In this document: positions 53,853-62,208 of the stretch, in pieces
Numbering within the stretch: position 1 is the stretch's first letter
How the letters are laid out: the number at the start of each line of letters is the position of its first letter
Source: Thiodiazotropha sp040506195
GTDB taxonomy: Bacteria > Pseudomonadota > Gammaproteobacteria > Chromatiales > Chromatiaceae
DNA length: 64,000 bases
Assembly (NCBI GenBank): GCA_040506195.1
Contig: JBEVXH010000014.1
Coordinates: forward strand, 1 to 64,000
Direction: 5' to 3'
Made by a program: the position numbers and the translations under genes
The notes under the pieces: model-generated
What the model was told of the DNA's origin: nothing
Seen by the model: the letters and a program-made list of their open reading frames with translations, nothing else
Database searches by the model: none

Positions 53853-55109
53853 ATGACGACCGCGATACCCGGCGATAGTCCATGGCGATTCTCGGACCTA
53901 TTGCAGGTGAATAGTGATGGAACCGCAACGCTGCTGCCCGGTGTGCATCCGCTCCCTAATCTTTTAGCGCTGGATACAGAACAGGTGTTGGCTGAATTCA
54001 GGCAGAGTCAGCTGGAAGACTTTACCCGAGTGATAGACGAACTGGCGTCAGCAGACAATCCGCTGCACCGGATGTTTGAGGATATGCGAATCATCGCTGA
54101 CCGGGATCCTGCCAACAAGTTCAGTGAACTGGACCTGTTCAGGCCGGGCGCACTGCAGGAGATGTTTCTCGAACTCCATGAGCATGTGATGTCGCACCCG
54201 GTCTGGAGCCACCCCTGCTTCGTACGTATCTTCAAGGGTGAATTCGATGCCGCGCAGCTGAGTCTATTTGCCACCAACTATTTCAATCAGGTCAAAAACA
54301 CCCGCCAGTGTGTAGCCCTGGCGCAGGGACGCTTTTCGGGTTTCATCGACCTCCCCTATGGCGGTCTCAACGAGCGGGTGTCTGAGCTGGCGCAGATCAT
54401 TCTGGCGCAGCTTCTGGCCGACGAGTATGGCGTGGGTACACACAGCATCGACAGTTACCCGGATCTATCCGACCTGCTCGATTCAACCACCCATATCGTC
54501 ATGTACCGCCAACTTTTTGATGGTCTCGGTATACCATTTGAAGAGCAGGATGTACCGATGCTTCACGGGGTGGCGGACAATGTCCTCACCCAGCGCCTGC
54601 TGGCCGGTCATCCAACGTTCAGTCTGGTGGAATCCCTGGCATCGGTGGGTTTGGGTATGGAATGGGGGGTTCCGGAATTTTTCAGCCTGCTGCTGGGAGG
54701 TATGATCCGCTGGGCCTGGCGTGAGAATATTGTATTGACTCAGCGCCATCTGATAGTTTTCATCGCCCATGTGCAATACGATGTGTTGCATGCCATTTCA
54801 GTCATGTTGGCGACCAGCCTGTTCGGTCATGAAAAGGAGTCCCTGCAACAGATCAAACAGGCAACCAATATGCTGATGTCGAGCCGATATAACATGATGA
54901 GTGATCTCTATCGGCTATTGTTCGATGATCCCTGCAAAGATATAGACGGCATTGGGCTCGACCCCCGCTACCACATCAGTGACCGGCGCATTGAGAAGGC
55001 GCTGATCGCTGCACGTCAGGACGTGGCCAACAGTACCGTGGTGGATGCGGCTGACTACAAGGCTTGCCAGCGTGTTCCCTTTGTGTTTGTTAACGGGCCC
55101 CAGTTGTAA
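53853..55109 (+). CDS. Haem-oxygenase-like iron-containing redox enzyme (HDO/CADD-type)
   Basis: A 418-aa protein with a helical haem-oxygenase-like di-iron oxidase domain at about residues 95-330. Candidate metal ligands include the Glu in LLADEYGVGTHS, the nearby His and a later VESLASVGLGMEWG segment. Related proteins carry out diverse oxygen-dependent reactions (CADD, SznF, UndA types), so the reaction is unknown. AGGAG lies nine bases upstream of the ATG. It is probably in an operon with oxyR and with the YbiB-like gene 93 bp downstream. Confidence 0.8.
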   Translation: MTTAIPGDSPWRFSDLLQVNSDGTATLLPGVHPLPNLLALDTEQVLAEFRQSQLEDFTRVIDELASADNPLHRMFEDMRIIADRDPANKFSELDLFRPGALQEMFLELHEHVMSHPVWSHPCFVRIFKGEFDAAQLSLFATNYFNQVKNTRQCVALAQGRFSGFIDLPYGGLNERVSELAQIILAQLLADEYGVGTHSIDSYPDLSDLLDSTTHIVMYRQLFDGLGIPFEEQDVPMLHGVADNVLTQRLLAGHPTFSLVESLASVGLGMEWGVPEFFSLLLGGMIRWAWRENIVLTQRHLIVFIAHVQYDVLHAISVMLATSLFGHEKESLQQIKQATNMLMSSRYNMMSDLYRLLFDDPCKDIDGIGLDPRYHISDRRIEKALIAARQDVANSTVVDAADYKACQRVPFVFVNGPQL

Positions 55110-55141
55110 TCGAACATGATAGTGCTTTCTATAAAGCATGC

Positions 55142-55163
55142 GGTGCGGCAAGCCGCACCCTAC
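55142..55163. repeat. REP-like palindrome GGTGCGGC-AA-GCCGCACC
   Basis: A perfect 8-bp stem with a two-base loop at 55142-55159, followed by CTAC. On the minus strand it reads GTAGGGTGCGG..., matching a degenerate relative at 60693-60713. It lies between the haem-oxygenase-like gene and the ybiB-like gene. Confidence 0.55.
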
Positions 55164-55202
55164 GGCGTAAGCTGTGTATCGTCTATCGATCAGGAGTAAG
55201 TC

Positions 55203-56240
55203 ATGCAACAACAGAAGAGCCAGGCGGCTGAGGTATTTCGCAAGCGCCTGATCGCCACTGCCAAAGGCCCCCGCGGAGCCAAGGATATGTCCCGCGAAGA
55301 GGCCTGCGAGGCATTGACATTCCTGATGTCCGCCGAGGCGCAACCCGCCCAGGTCGGGGCATTCCTCACCGCAATGCGCTTCAAGGGCGCGCGGGTGGAG
55401 GAGATGAAGGGTTTTCTCGATGCCATGGAAGGGAGCGCTGCCTTGATTGCCCCGAAGGTTGACGGCCTGCTTAATTGCAACGGACCCTATGATGGACGCA
55501 AAAACGCACTCCATCTAAGCCTCGCGGCAGCCGTAGTCACTGCCGCGGCGGGTGTACCGGTGGTGATGCACTCGAGTGCCGGGCTTCCACCCAAAGACGG
55601 TGTTACAACCGCTCGTCTGCTCGAAGCATTGGGCATTCCCGCTTATCGGGAACCGGACCGGGTGTCGAAGGATATTGAAGAAAAGGGATTCGGTCATCTG
55701 CATGCCGCAAGTTACCTGCATGGAGTGGAGCGGTTGAAGCCGATACGTCAGACGCTCTTCTATCGTTCGTTTCTGCACGCCTGCGAGGTTATGCTCAATC
55801 CTGCGGGTGCGGTCTATTCGTTGATTGGCGCTGCACACAAGAGTTTCCTGGAACGTTTTGCCATCGCAGCGGGTGAACGGGGACAGCGGCGGGTGATTGC
55901 GGTGCAGGGATTGGATGGTTGTGACGAGTTGCCGCTGCAACCGGCAGCTGTTGCCGATTTCAATAACGGCACACTATCGAAGTACACACTCGATCCCGCC
56001 GATTACGGTGTCAGTCACCAATCTCATCATCCCTGCGAAAGCCTGGATGTGACTGCACGCATCGTAGAAGACTCACTGACCGGTAACAGCGACAGGCATC
56101 TCAATGCCATTCTCTACAATGCGGGAGTCAGGCTCTGTCTCGGCAACAAGGCGGATGATATCGGAAAGGGTATTGAAATGGCGACGGAACTGTTCGAGTC
56201 AGGACAGGCAGCAAAGAAACTTCGTGAATTACAACACTGA
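55203..56240 (+). CDS. ybiB: TrpD2/YbiB-like protein (anthranilate phosphoribosyltransferase fold)
   Basis: A 345-aa glycosyltransferase family 3 protein. The helical N-terminal domain includes MSREEACEALTFLMS, and GVTTARLLEALGIPAY marks the alpha/beta domain. The phosphoribosyl-pyrophosphate loop GTGGD of true TrpD is replaced by NGPYDGRKN, and the HGN motif by HSS. This is how YbiB/TrpD2 proteins differ, and these bind nucleic acid rather than make tryptophan. It is thus unlikely to act in tryptophan synthesis. AGGAG precedes the ATG by six bases. Confidence 0.82.
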   Translation: MQQQKSQAAEVFRKRLIATAKGPRGAKDMSREEACEALTFLMSAEAQPAQVGAFLTAMRFKGARVEEMKGFLDAMEGSAALIAPKVDGLLNCNGPYDGRKNALHLSLAAAVVTAAAGVPVVMHSSAGLPPKDGVTTARLLEALGIPAYREPDRVSKDIEEKGFGHLHAASYLHGVERLKPIRQTLFYRSFLHACEVMLNPAGAVYSLIGAAHKSFLERFAIAAGERGQRRVIAVQGLDGCDELPLQPAAVADFNNGTLSKYTLDPADYGVSHQSHHPCESLDVTARIVEDSLTGNSDRHLNAILYNAGVRLCLGNKADDIGKGIEMATELFESGQAAKKLRELQH

Positions 56241-56264
56241 ACAGGCCTTGGAGCGAAAGGGACG

Positions 56265-56717
56265 ATGAGACTGTTTCAATTGGCGTTAGGATGCCTGTTA
56301 GTGGCTATTACAGGTGGTATTGTCAATGCGGATGCCATCTACAAATGGCGTGATGAGAATGGAAAGATCCATTTTGGCGACAGGCCGCCTGCAACTGAGG
56401 AATCGACCCCCGTCACAGTGAAACCCAATCTCTATCGTGCACCGGCGGTCGAGGTGAAAAACGGTTCCGGGTATAGACGTGAGAAGGTGGTCATGTACAG
56501 CACTAAAAGGTGCGGTTACTGTAAAAAGGCCCGGGCATACTTCAAGCGTAACGCCATTCCCTATGTGGAGTACGATGTCGAGACCAGCCGGAAAGGCAAA
56601 CGCGATTTTAAAAAGATGGGGGGCCGGGGCGTACCGATCATTCTGGTTGGCAAGCACCGCTTGAACGGCTTTTCCGAAGCCGGTTTTAGTGAGATTTATC
56701 AAAGCAGTATCGACTGA
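56265..56717 (+). CDS. Exported DUF4124-glutaredoxin fusion protein
   Basis: A 150-aa protein with a signal peptide (LALGCLLVAITGGIVNADA), a DUF4124 segment (IYKWRDENGKIHFGDRPP) at about residues 24-50, and a glutaredoxin domain from about 73. The active site is C83-G-Y-C86 in STKRCGYCKKA and the cis-proline is in GRGVPIILV. It probably reduces or exchanges disulfides, or handles glutathione mixed disulfides, in the periplasm. It starts 25 bp after ybiB. Confidence 0.88.
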   Translation: MRLFQLALGCLLVAITGGIVNADAIYKWRDENGKIHFGDRPPATEESTPVTVKPNLYRAPAVEVKNGSGYRREKVVMYSTKRCGYCKKARAYFKRNAIPYVEYDVETSRKGKRDFKKMGGRGVPIILVGKHRLNGFSEAGFSEIYQSSID

Positions 56718-56816
56718 TCTGCGCAGTAGATCGAAACAGATTCGGAGGGCGGCACGTAAAGATATCCTTTTCACTACCGAAAACAGTGTTTAGGAATCAT
56801 AGGAGTTTTGCGGAGC

Positions 56817-58562
56817 ATGCCTTCATCCTCCCAGGTAGTGATACAGCAATGGCTGGAACAGCTGTGCCGTTTGGTCAGCGGCATTCAGTCGGCTATTGTC
56901 GTTGAAAAAGGCGCCGCGGAGAGTGGAGAGATCAGTATTGTACGCTGGCCGGAGGACGAGCAACCGCAAAAGGCCTTGCTGAAGGTTGCGCTCAAGGCTT
57001 TCGAGACCCGCAGGCAGTTGATCGTTCCCGCCTTCAGATCTGCGCAGGGATCCGATTTCATGGCAGTACCGCTGGTTTCCCAGGGTCAGCCGAAGTGGGC
57101 TGTCGCACTCCGTATGAGCGCTCGGTCGACACAGAAACAGAAGGCGGCGCTACAGGCGCTGCAGTGGAGCCTGCGCTGGTTGAAGCTGTTGTTGAAGCAG
57201 GCGAACAGAAGCCAAGCGGCAGGGGCCCACTGGGTAGAACGCCTGACCGAGAGGCCGCTCGCGTCGGCGGCGATTGTCGAACTCCTTGCCGAACAGTTCC
57301 ACTGCGACAGGGTAACCCTTGGGCTGGGGGATGCGCGCCGTCTCGAGATCACGGCGACATACCCTCCCGTCGAGATCAAGCGGGAAACCGGGTTGGTGCG
57401 CGCCTTTAAGGAAGCGATGTTCGAGGCCATCGATCAACAGGCATTGCTGCACTATCCGCCCGCGACGGCACAGGGCGATCTGTTGCTGCACAACCAGGAA
57501 GCCCTGGCGGGGACACTGGGGCAGGCGACACTTTGTACGATTCCGTTGAAGACGGCAGACATGCCGGTCGGGGCCTTGCTGTTGGAGCGTCATCGACTGC
57601 AGCCGTTCACGCCGCGCGAACAGGCGGAGTGTCAGCAGGCGGCCGGTTTGATCGGACTGTTGCTGCATCACCGACAGCGCAGTGAGCAACCCCTACATCG
57701 TCTGATCCGCGACCGCCTGCAACAGCGATTTAAAAGCTGGCTGGGTCCGCAAGGCTTGGGAGTGAAGCTGAGTCTGCTCACTCTGGCGTCGATCCTCATA
57801 CTGTCGGGATTGATCGAGGTTGACTACCATATCGATGCCAGCGCCAATCTGGAGGGGCGAATCCAGCGTGTCATCACCTCTCCGTTTGATGGCTATCTGC
57901 AAGAGGTGTCCGCCGAAGCGGGCGATATCGTGGCTGAGGGCGCCTTGCTATGCCAGCTGGATGACAAGGACCTGAAGCTCGAGCGGGCCAAATGGCGGAC
58001 CGAGCTGGCGAAGTTGAAGCGGGAGCAGCGCGAGGCGCTGGCGACCCATGAGCGTAGTCGGGTATCGTTACTGCAGGCGCAACGCAGGCAGGTGCAGGCG
58101 GAACTCGACCTGGTGGAGATGAAACTTGCAAGGAGCCTTATCAAAGCGCCCCTGGATGGCGTCATCGTCAGCGGGGATCTCACGCAATCCCTCGGCATCC
58201 CCCTGAAGCGGGGAGAAGAGCTGTTCAAGATCGCCCCTCTCGAGAGTTACCGCGTCATGCTGCAGGTGGATGAGTTGGATATTGCCGACGTACAGATCGG
58301 CCAGTCCGGTCATCTGCGCCTGGCGGGGTATCCCGATCTCGACCATGGCTTCAGCGTGAAGCGCATCCTGCCTCTGTCCACAGCCAGTGAAGGCAGTTAC
58401 CTGTTTACCCTGGAAGCGGAACTGGAGGATGCGGAAGAACATCTGAGACCTGGGTTGCAGGGCGTGGCGAAGATCGATGCCGGCAAGCGCAGTCTGATGT
58501 GGCTTGTCAGCCACCGTTTGGTCGACTGGCTGCGATTGCAACTCTGGCGCTGGTGGGGCTGA
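56817..58562 (+). CDS. GAF-HlyD fusion: sensor domain joined to a membrane-fusion-protein domain
   Basis: A 581-aa protein. The cytoplasmic N-terminal half has a GAF domain at about residues 145-285. One membrane helix (LLTLASILILSGLIEV) lies near residues 320-336, and a periplasmic HlyD/lipoyl-type adaptor follows (RVITSPFDGYLQEVSAEAGD, a short coiled-coil hairpin, then SLIKAPLDGVIVSGDL). HlyD-type adaptors normally link inner-membrane transporters to an outer-membrane channel; a cytoplasmic GAF sensor on one is unusual. I take the ATG at 56817 (AGGAG 11 bases upstream); a TTG nine bases earlier is possible. Its stop overlaps the start of the next gene (TGATG). Confidence 0.83.
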   Translation: MPSSSQVVIQQWLEQLCRLVSGIQSAIVVEKGAAESGEISIVRWPEDEQPQKALLKVALKAFETRRQLIVPAFRSAQGSDFMAVPLVSQGQPKWAVALRMSARSTQKQKAALQALQWSLRWLKLLLKQANRSQAAGAHWVERLTERPLASAAIVELLAEQFHCDRVTLGLGDARRLEITATYPPVEIKRETGLVRAFKEAMFEAIDQQALLHYPPATAQGDLLLHNQEALAGTLGQATLCTIPLKTADMPVGALLLERHRLQPFTPREQAECQQAAGLIGLLLHHRQRSEQPLHRLIRDRLQQRFKSWLGPQGLGVKLSLLTLASILILSGLIEVDYHIDASANLEGRIQRVITSPFDGYLQEVSAEAGDIVAEGALLCQLDDKDLKLERAKWRTELAKLKREQREALATHERSRVSLLQAQRRQVQAELDLVEMKLARSLIKAPLDGVIVSGDLTQSLGIPLKRGEELFKIAPLESYRVMLQVDELDIADVQIGQSGHLRLAGYPDLDHGFSVKRILPLSTASEGSYLFTLEAELEDAEEHLRPGLQGVAKIDAGKRSLMWLVSHRLVDWLRLQLWRWWG

Positions 58563-60682
58563 TGGACGCTATTTGGCAGCAGATCGCCGGTGCGCGTCCC
58601 CGCCTAAACCCGCAGGTAGTGATCCGCCGGCAGCGCTATCAGGGAGAGACCTGGTATCTGCTTCAGGATCCGATCAGCGAGCGACATTTTCGCCTATCGG
58701 TCGGGGCCTATAAGCTGATCAGCCGGTTTGACGGCAATCGCACCCTTGAGATGATCTGGCAGCAGGGGCAACAGTCCCTGAGTCATCCGCTGGATCAGGA
58801 GGCCTTTATCCGCCTGCTGATGCAGCTGAAGGGGGGTGGGGCGCTAACGGATAGCCCGGAAAGCGAAGCGTTGAGGATTCTCGAGCGCCGCAAACAGCCA
58901 CGTCAATGGCTGCGGCAGCTGCGCAACCCACTTTCACTGCGCCTCCCTTTATGGGATCCGGACAGGGCGCTGAACAGACTTATGCCGGCGGTACAGCCGC
59001 TATTCGGTCGAGTCGGCATGGGGCTGTGGCTGCTGATCGTGCTGAGCGGGTTGCTGCAGGCGGCGCTGCACTGGCAGGAGATCACGGGTAACGTAACCAG
59101 CCAGCTTCTGTCGGCGGATAATCTGTTGCTGATGGGCGCAGTCTACCTGCTGATGAAGCTCTTCCACGAGGCGGCGCACGGATTCGCCACCAAGCATTGG
59201 GGGGGTGAAATCCATCAGGTCGGGGTATTGCTGCTGGCGCTCATACCCATGCCCTATGTTGACGCTTCCGCCGCCAGTGGATTCAGCGAGCGGCGTGCGC
59301 GGATTGCGGTCGGTGCGGCGGGTATCATGGCGGAACTGCTGCTTGCCGCTCTGGGGCTCTGGTTGTGGTTGGCCACCGGTCCCGGCTGGGTCAACGCCGC
59401 GGCCTACAACATGATGTTGATCGGCGGACTCTCGACCCTGTTGGTGAACGGCAATCCGCTGCTGAAATTCGACGGTTACTATGTTTTTGCCGATCTGATC
59501 GACATACCCAACCTATCCATTCGCGCCAACCGTTACCTCGGCTATCTGCTGCAACATTATCTGTTCGGTGTGGAGAATGCAGACTCGCCCGCCCAGACCG
59601 ACTGGGAGCGCGGCTGGTTCATCCTATACGGGATCGCAGCGTTCTTTTACCGGTTCTTCATCCTCATTACCATCATGCTGTTCGTGGCCGAGCGCTATCC
59701 GCTGGTGGGTAAGGCAATCGCAGTCTGGGCCCTGGTCGGGATGGTGATACTGCCCCTGGCCAAGCAGCTGAACTATCTGTTCACCAGCCGGCAGCTCGCC
59801 AACCGGCGCAGGCGGGTTCTGCTGGCGACCGCATCGATCACGGCATCACTGCTGTTGATCCTGTTTGTCATCCCCGCCCCCCATGCAACCCATGCCGAGG
59901 GGGTGATTCTTCCACCCGATGGTGCGGAAGTCCGTGCGGGTGCGGAAGGGGAGGTTGTCGAACTGCTGGCAAGGCCCGACAGTACCGTTACGCGAAACCA
60001 ACCCCTCGTGGCGATGGAGGACCCGTTTCTACAGACAGAGTTGAAGCGCCTGGCCGGGCGCCTGAACGTATTGCAAGTGGAGTATGAGACCCTGGTCAGT
60101 GAAGATGAAACCGTCAAGGCGGAGATCGTGCTGGAAGAGATCCGCCTGGTTGAAACGGAGATCTCCCAAAAGCGGGACCGGGCGTCGCGGCTTATCCTCA
60201 GCAGTCCCGTCGAAGGCATATTCCTGGTACAGCAACCCGGTGATCTTCCCGGCCGGTTCTTTACCCAGGGTGAGTTGATCGGTTATGTGCTGGATGACCG
60301 CCGGCCTGAGATCAGGGTGGTTGTATCGCAGCAGGATATCGGCCTGGTGCGGCAGTTTTCCCGCAACATAAATGCAGTCTACGCCGACAGGCCGGCCAAC
60401 GACCTGCCGGTCAGCCTGCGGCGGCATATCCCCGAATCACGACAGCGCCTACCCAGTCCCGCGTTGGGTCGCCTGGGGGGCGGTAAGATCGTGCTGCATC
60501 CCGAAGATGAGGACGGTACGCGGCCCCTGGAGGCCGTGTTTGAGATCCGACTGCAGCTGGACCAGCGGACTATCCGTTTGGGCGAGCGTGTCATCGTCCG
60601 CTTCGAGCACCGTCCGCTGCCATTGGGATGGCAATGGTACCGTTCAGTCCGGCAGATGTTTCTCAAGCGGTTCAGGGTTTGA
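58562..60682 (+). CDS. PqqD-like/M50 site-2-protease/HlyD fusion membrane protein
   Basis: A 706-aa polytopic protein. Residues about 15-95 resemble a PqqD/RiPP-recognition winged helix. The M50 metalloprotease core has the zinc motif H202-E-A-A-H206 and the second motif NPLLKFDGYY with D304. About eight membrane helices span 150-430. The C-terminal part is periplasmic HlyD-like (GAEGEVVELLARPDSTVTRN, SSPVEGIFLVQQPGDLPG). Related M50/HlyD pairs occur near large secreted proteins. It may cleave a membrane-inserted substrate or serve as a transporter-like scaffold. The TGATG overlap fixes the start and implies coupling to the GAF-HlyD gene. Confidence 0.83.
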   Translation: MDAIWQQIAGARPRLNPQVVIRRQRYQGETWYLLQDPISERHFRLSVGAYKLISRFDGNRTLEMIWQQGQQSLSHPLDQEAFIRLLMQLKGGGALTDSPESEALRILERRKQPRQWLRQLRNPLSLRLPLWDPDRALNRLMPAVQPLFGRVGMGLWLLIVLSGLLQAALHWQEITGNVTSQLLSADNLLLMGAVYLLMKLFHEAAHGFATKHWGGEIHQVGVLLLALIPMPYVDASAASGFSERRARIAVGAAGIMAELLLAALGLWLWLATGPGWVNAAAYNMMLIGGLSTLLVNGNPLLKFDGYYVFADLIDIPNLSIRANRYLGYLLQHYLFGVENADSPAQTDWERGWFILYGIAAFFYRFFILITIMLFVAERYPLVGKAIAVWALVGMVILPLAKQLNYLFTSRQLANRRRRVLLATASITASLLLILFVIPAPHATHAEGVILPPDGAEVRAGAEGEVVELLARPDSTVTRNQPLVAMEDPFLQTELKRLAGRLNVLQVEYETLVSEDETVKAEIVLEEIRLVETEISQKRDRASRLILSSPVEGIFLVQQPGDLPGRFFTQGELIGYVLDDRRPEIRVVVSQQDIGLVRQFSRNINAVYADRPANDLPVSLRRHIPESRQRLPSPALGRLGGGKIVLHPEDEDGTRPLEAVFEIRLQLDQRTIRLGERVIVRFEHRPLPLGWQWYRSVRQMFLKRFRV

Positions 60683-61011
60683 GACGCCGGCAGTAGGGTG
60701 CGCCTGCCGCGCCAGACCCTTCATCATGCCGTATCCCGTGGGGTTATCGCCAATCCCGCCATCCTGAAGACCAGCCCGATATCGTCTTGTTGGAAAAGCT
60801 ATCCCGATTGAGTTCGGGGTGTTTAGGAATTCGAGTCATCAATTGTTAAATATGTTTGAAATATCACATTATTCTTGTCAAGGAAGCGGCATGTCAGCCG
60901 AAGTTATAGATGCAAAGTCTTGATATTGAATAGGAATAAGAATCATTTGCAATATTGGACCCTCAGCCTTTGCAACCTGTGTTGGCAACTGTGTAAAAGT
61001 AAGTAAGCGAC
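60683..61011. other. 329-bp intergenic region with a REP-like sequence and Fur-box-like site
   Basis: No gene. 60693-60713 (GTAGGGTGCGCCTGCCGCGCC) resembles the REP-like palindrome at 55142. From 60830 the region is AT-rich and contains a Fur-box-like sequence, listed separately. Confidence 0.45.
60932..60950 (+). promoter_or_regulatory. Fur-box-like site upstream of the adaptor/giant-protein operon
   Basis: The 19 bases starting AGGAATAAGAATCATTTGC match 12 of 19 positions of the Fur consensus (GATAATGATAATCATTATC). The minus strand reads GCAAATGATTCTTATTCC, similar to known pseudomonad Fur boxes. It is about 60 bp before the start codon, a suitable place for repression by iron-loaded Fur. 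Confidence 0.4.
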
Positions 61012-62208
61012 ATGCGAAAATGGCATCAAGTAACTGGGGGCTTAATCTGCCTCTTTTCATCGACAGTTATTGCGGAAGGAACCGAATCACTCGACGGTGT
61101 AATTGAACCCTTCATGACCGTGGAGCTCAGCTCCCGCATCGATGGCATTCTCGAGGCCGTCTCCGTGGATGTGGGGGACAGCATCGACCGGAACCAGGTC
61201 ATCGCCAAGCTCGAGTCCGAGGTCGAACAGGCAGCCCTGGAATATGCCCGCGCCAAGGCGTCGATAAACAGCGATGTGCGTCTGCAGGAAGTCAGCCTCG
61301 CCTACGGTCGGCGTCAGCTGAACCGGGTCAGGGAGCTGCATGAAAAAAACCTTTCCTCCTTTCAGGATTTCGACAAGGTCGAGACCGAGACCCGCCTGAC
61401 CCGCTTTAAACTGGCCCAGGCGAAAGAGAACAAGTTTCTCGCGGAACTCGACCTGAAGCAGGCCGAAGCGCTCTATAACCGCCATACGATCCGCAGTCCG
61501 GTCAGGGGTATCGTGGTCGAGCGCTACCTCAATCCGGGCGAGTCCGTGGAGGAGCGTCCGATCGTCAAGATCGCCCAGATCAACCCGCTGCGCGTCGAAG
61601 TCGTCGCGCCGGTCTCGATGCTGGGCAAGGTCAAGACCGGTCAGTTGGCGATGGTCAGGCCGGAGCTGCCGGTGGGCGGCAATCATCAGGCGGTGGTCAA
61701 GATCGTCGATCCGATACTCGACGCGGCCAGCGGCACCTTCCGCATCCGCCTGGAGATCCCCAATGACGACTACAGCCTCACCAGCGGGTTGCGTTGCCAG
61801 GTGCGTTTTCTCGACAAAATGGCGGACAGGCAACCTGAGCCTGTGAAGATGAAGCAGGCTGATGCGGTCGCACATGTCCGACCCGCGATCGAGTTGGAAG
61901 CGCCCGCTGGGAAAGCGAAGGGCGGATCCAGGACCGAAGCAGTGAGCACCACCGATGAATCCGGCGAAAAAGTCGAACGTCAGACACGCTACCTGCTGGT
62001 AACCCAGGACTCCCTGCTGCCGCTGAAGAAGGCCTTGCGAAAGGCGGAGACCTTCAAGCAAAAGGGCGTGGAAGATACCTGGGTCATCGCCAAGGGATCT
62101 TTGAAAGGACACATCTCCCTGGGATATTTCAAAAACCGCAGGGTGGCCGACAACTACCGTCAACAGCTCACGGACTTGGGTATCGAAACCAGGATCGTAG
62201 AGCGATGA
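61012..62208 (+). CDS. HlyD-family periplasmic adaptor with SPOR-like C-terminal tail
   Basis: A 398-aa exported adaptor with a signal peptide (VTGGLICLFSSTVIAEG). Lipoyl halves (ELSSRIDGILEAVSVDVGDS and RSPVRGIVVERYLNPGESVE) flank a coiled-coil hairpin, with a beta-barrel region to about residue 265. A linker rich in Lys, Glu and Thr leads to a C-terminal SPOR-like domain (about 315-398: WVIAKGSLKGHISLGYFKN). SPOR domains bind denuded peptidoglycan glycans, so this adaptor may be wall-anchored. Its stop overlaps the start of the giant-protein gene by 4 bp (ATGA), strong evidence that both act together. Confidence 0.85.
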   Translation: MRKWHQVTGGLICLFSSTVIAEGTESLDGVIEPFMTVELSSRIDGILEAVSVDVGDSIDRNQVIAKLESEVEQAALEYARAKASINSDVRLQEVSLAYGRRQLNRVRELHEKNLSSFQDFDKVETETRLTRFKLAQAKENKFLAELDLKQAEALYNRHTIRSPVRGIVVERYLNPGESVEERPIVKIAQINPLRVEVVAPVSMLGKVKTGQLAMVRPELPVGGNHQAVVKIVDPILDAASGTFRIRLEIPNDDYSLTSGLRCQVRFLDKMADRQPEPVKMKQADAVAHVRPAIELEAPAGKAKGGSRTEAVSTTDESGEKVERQTRYLLVTQDSLLPLKKALRKAETFKQKGVEDTWVIAKGSLKGHISLGYFKNRRVADNYRQQLTDLGIETRIVER

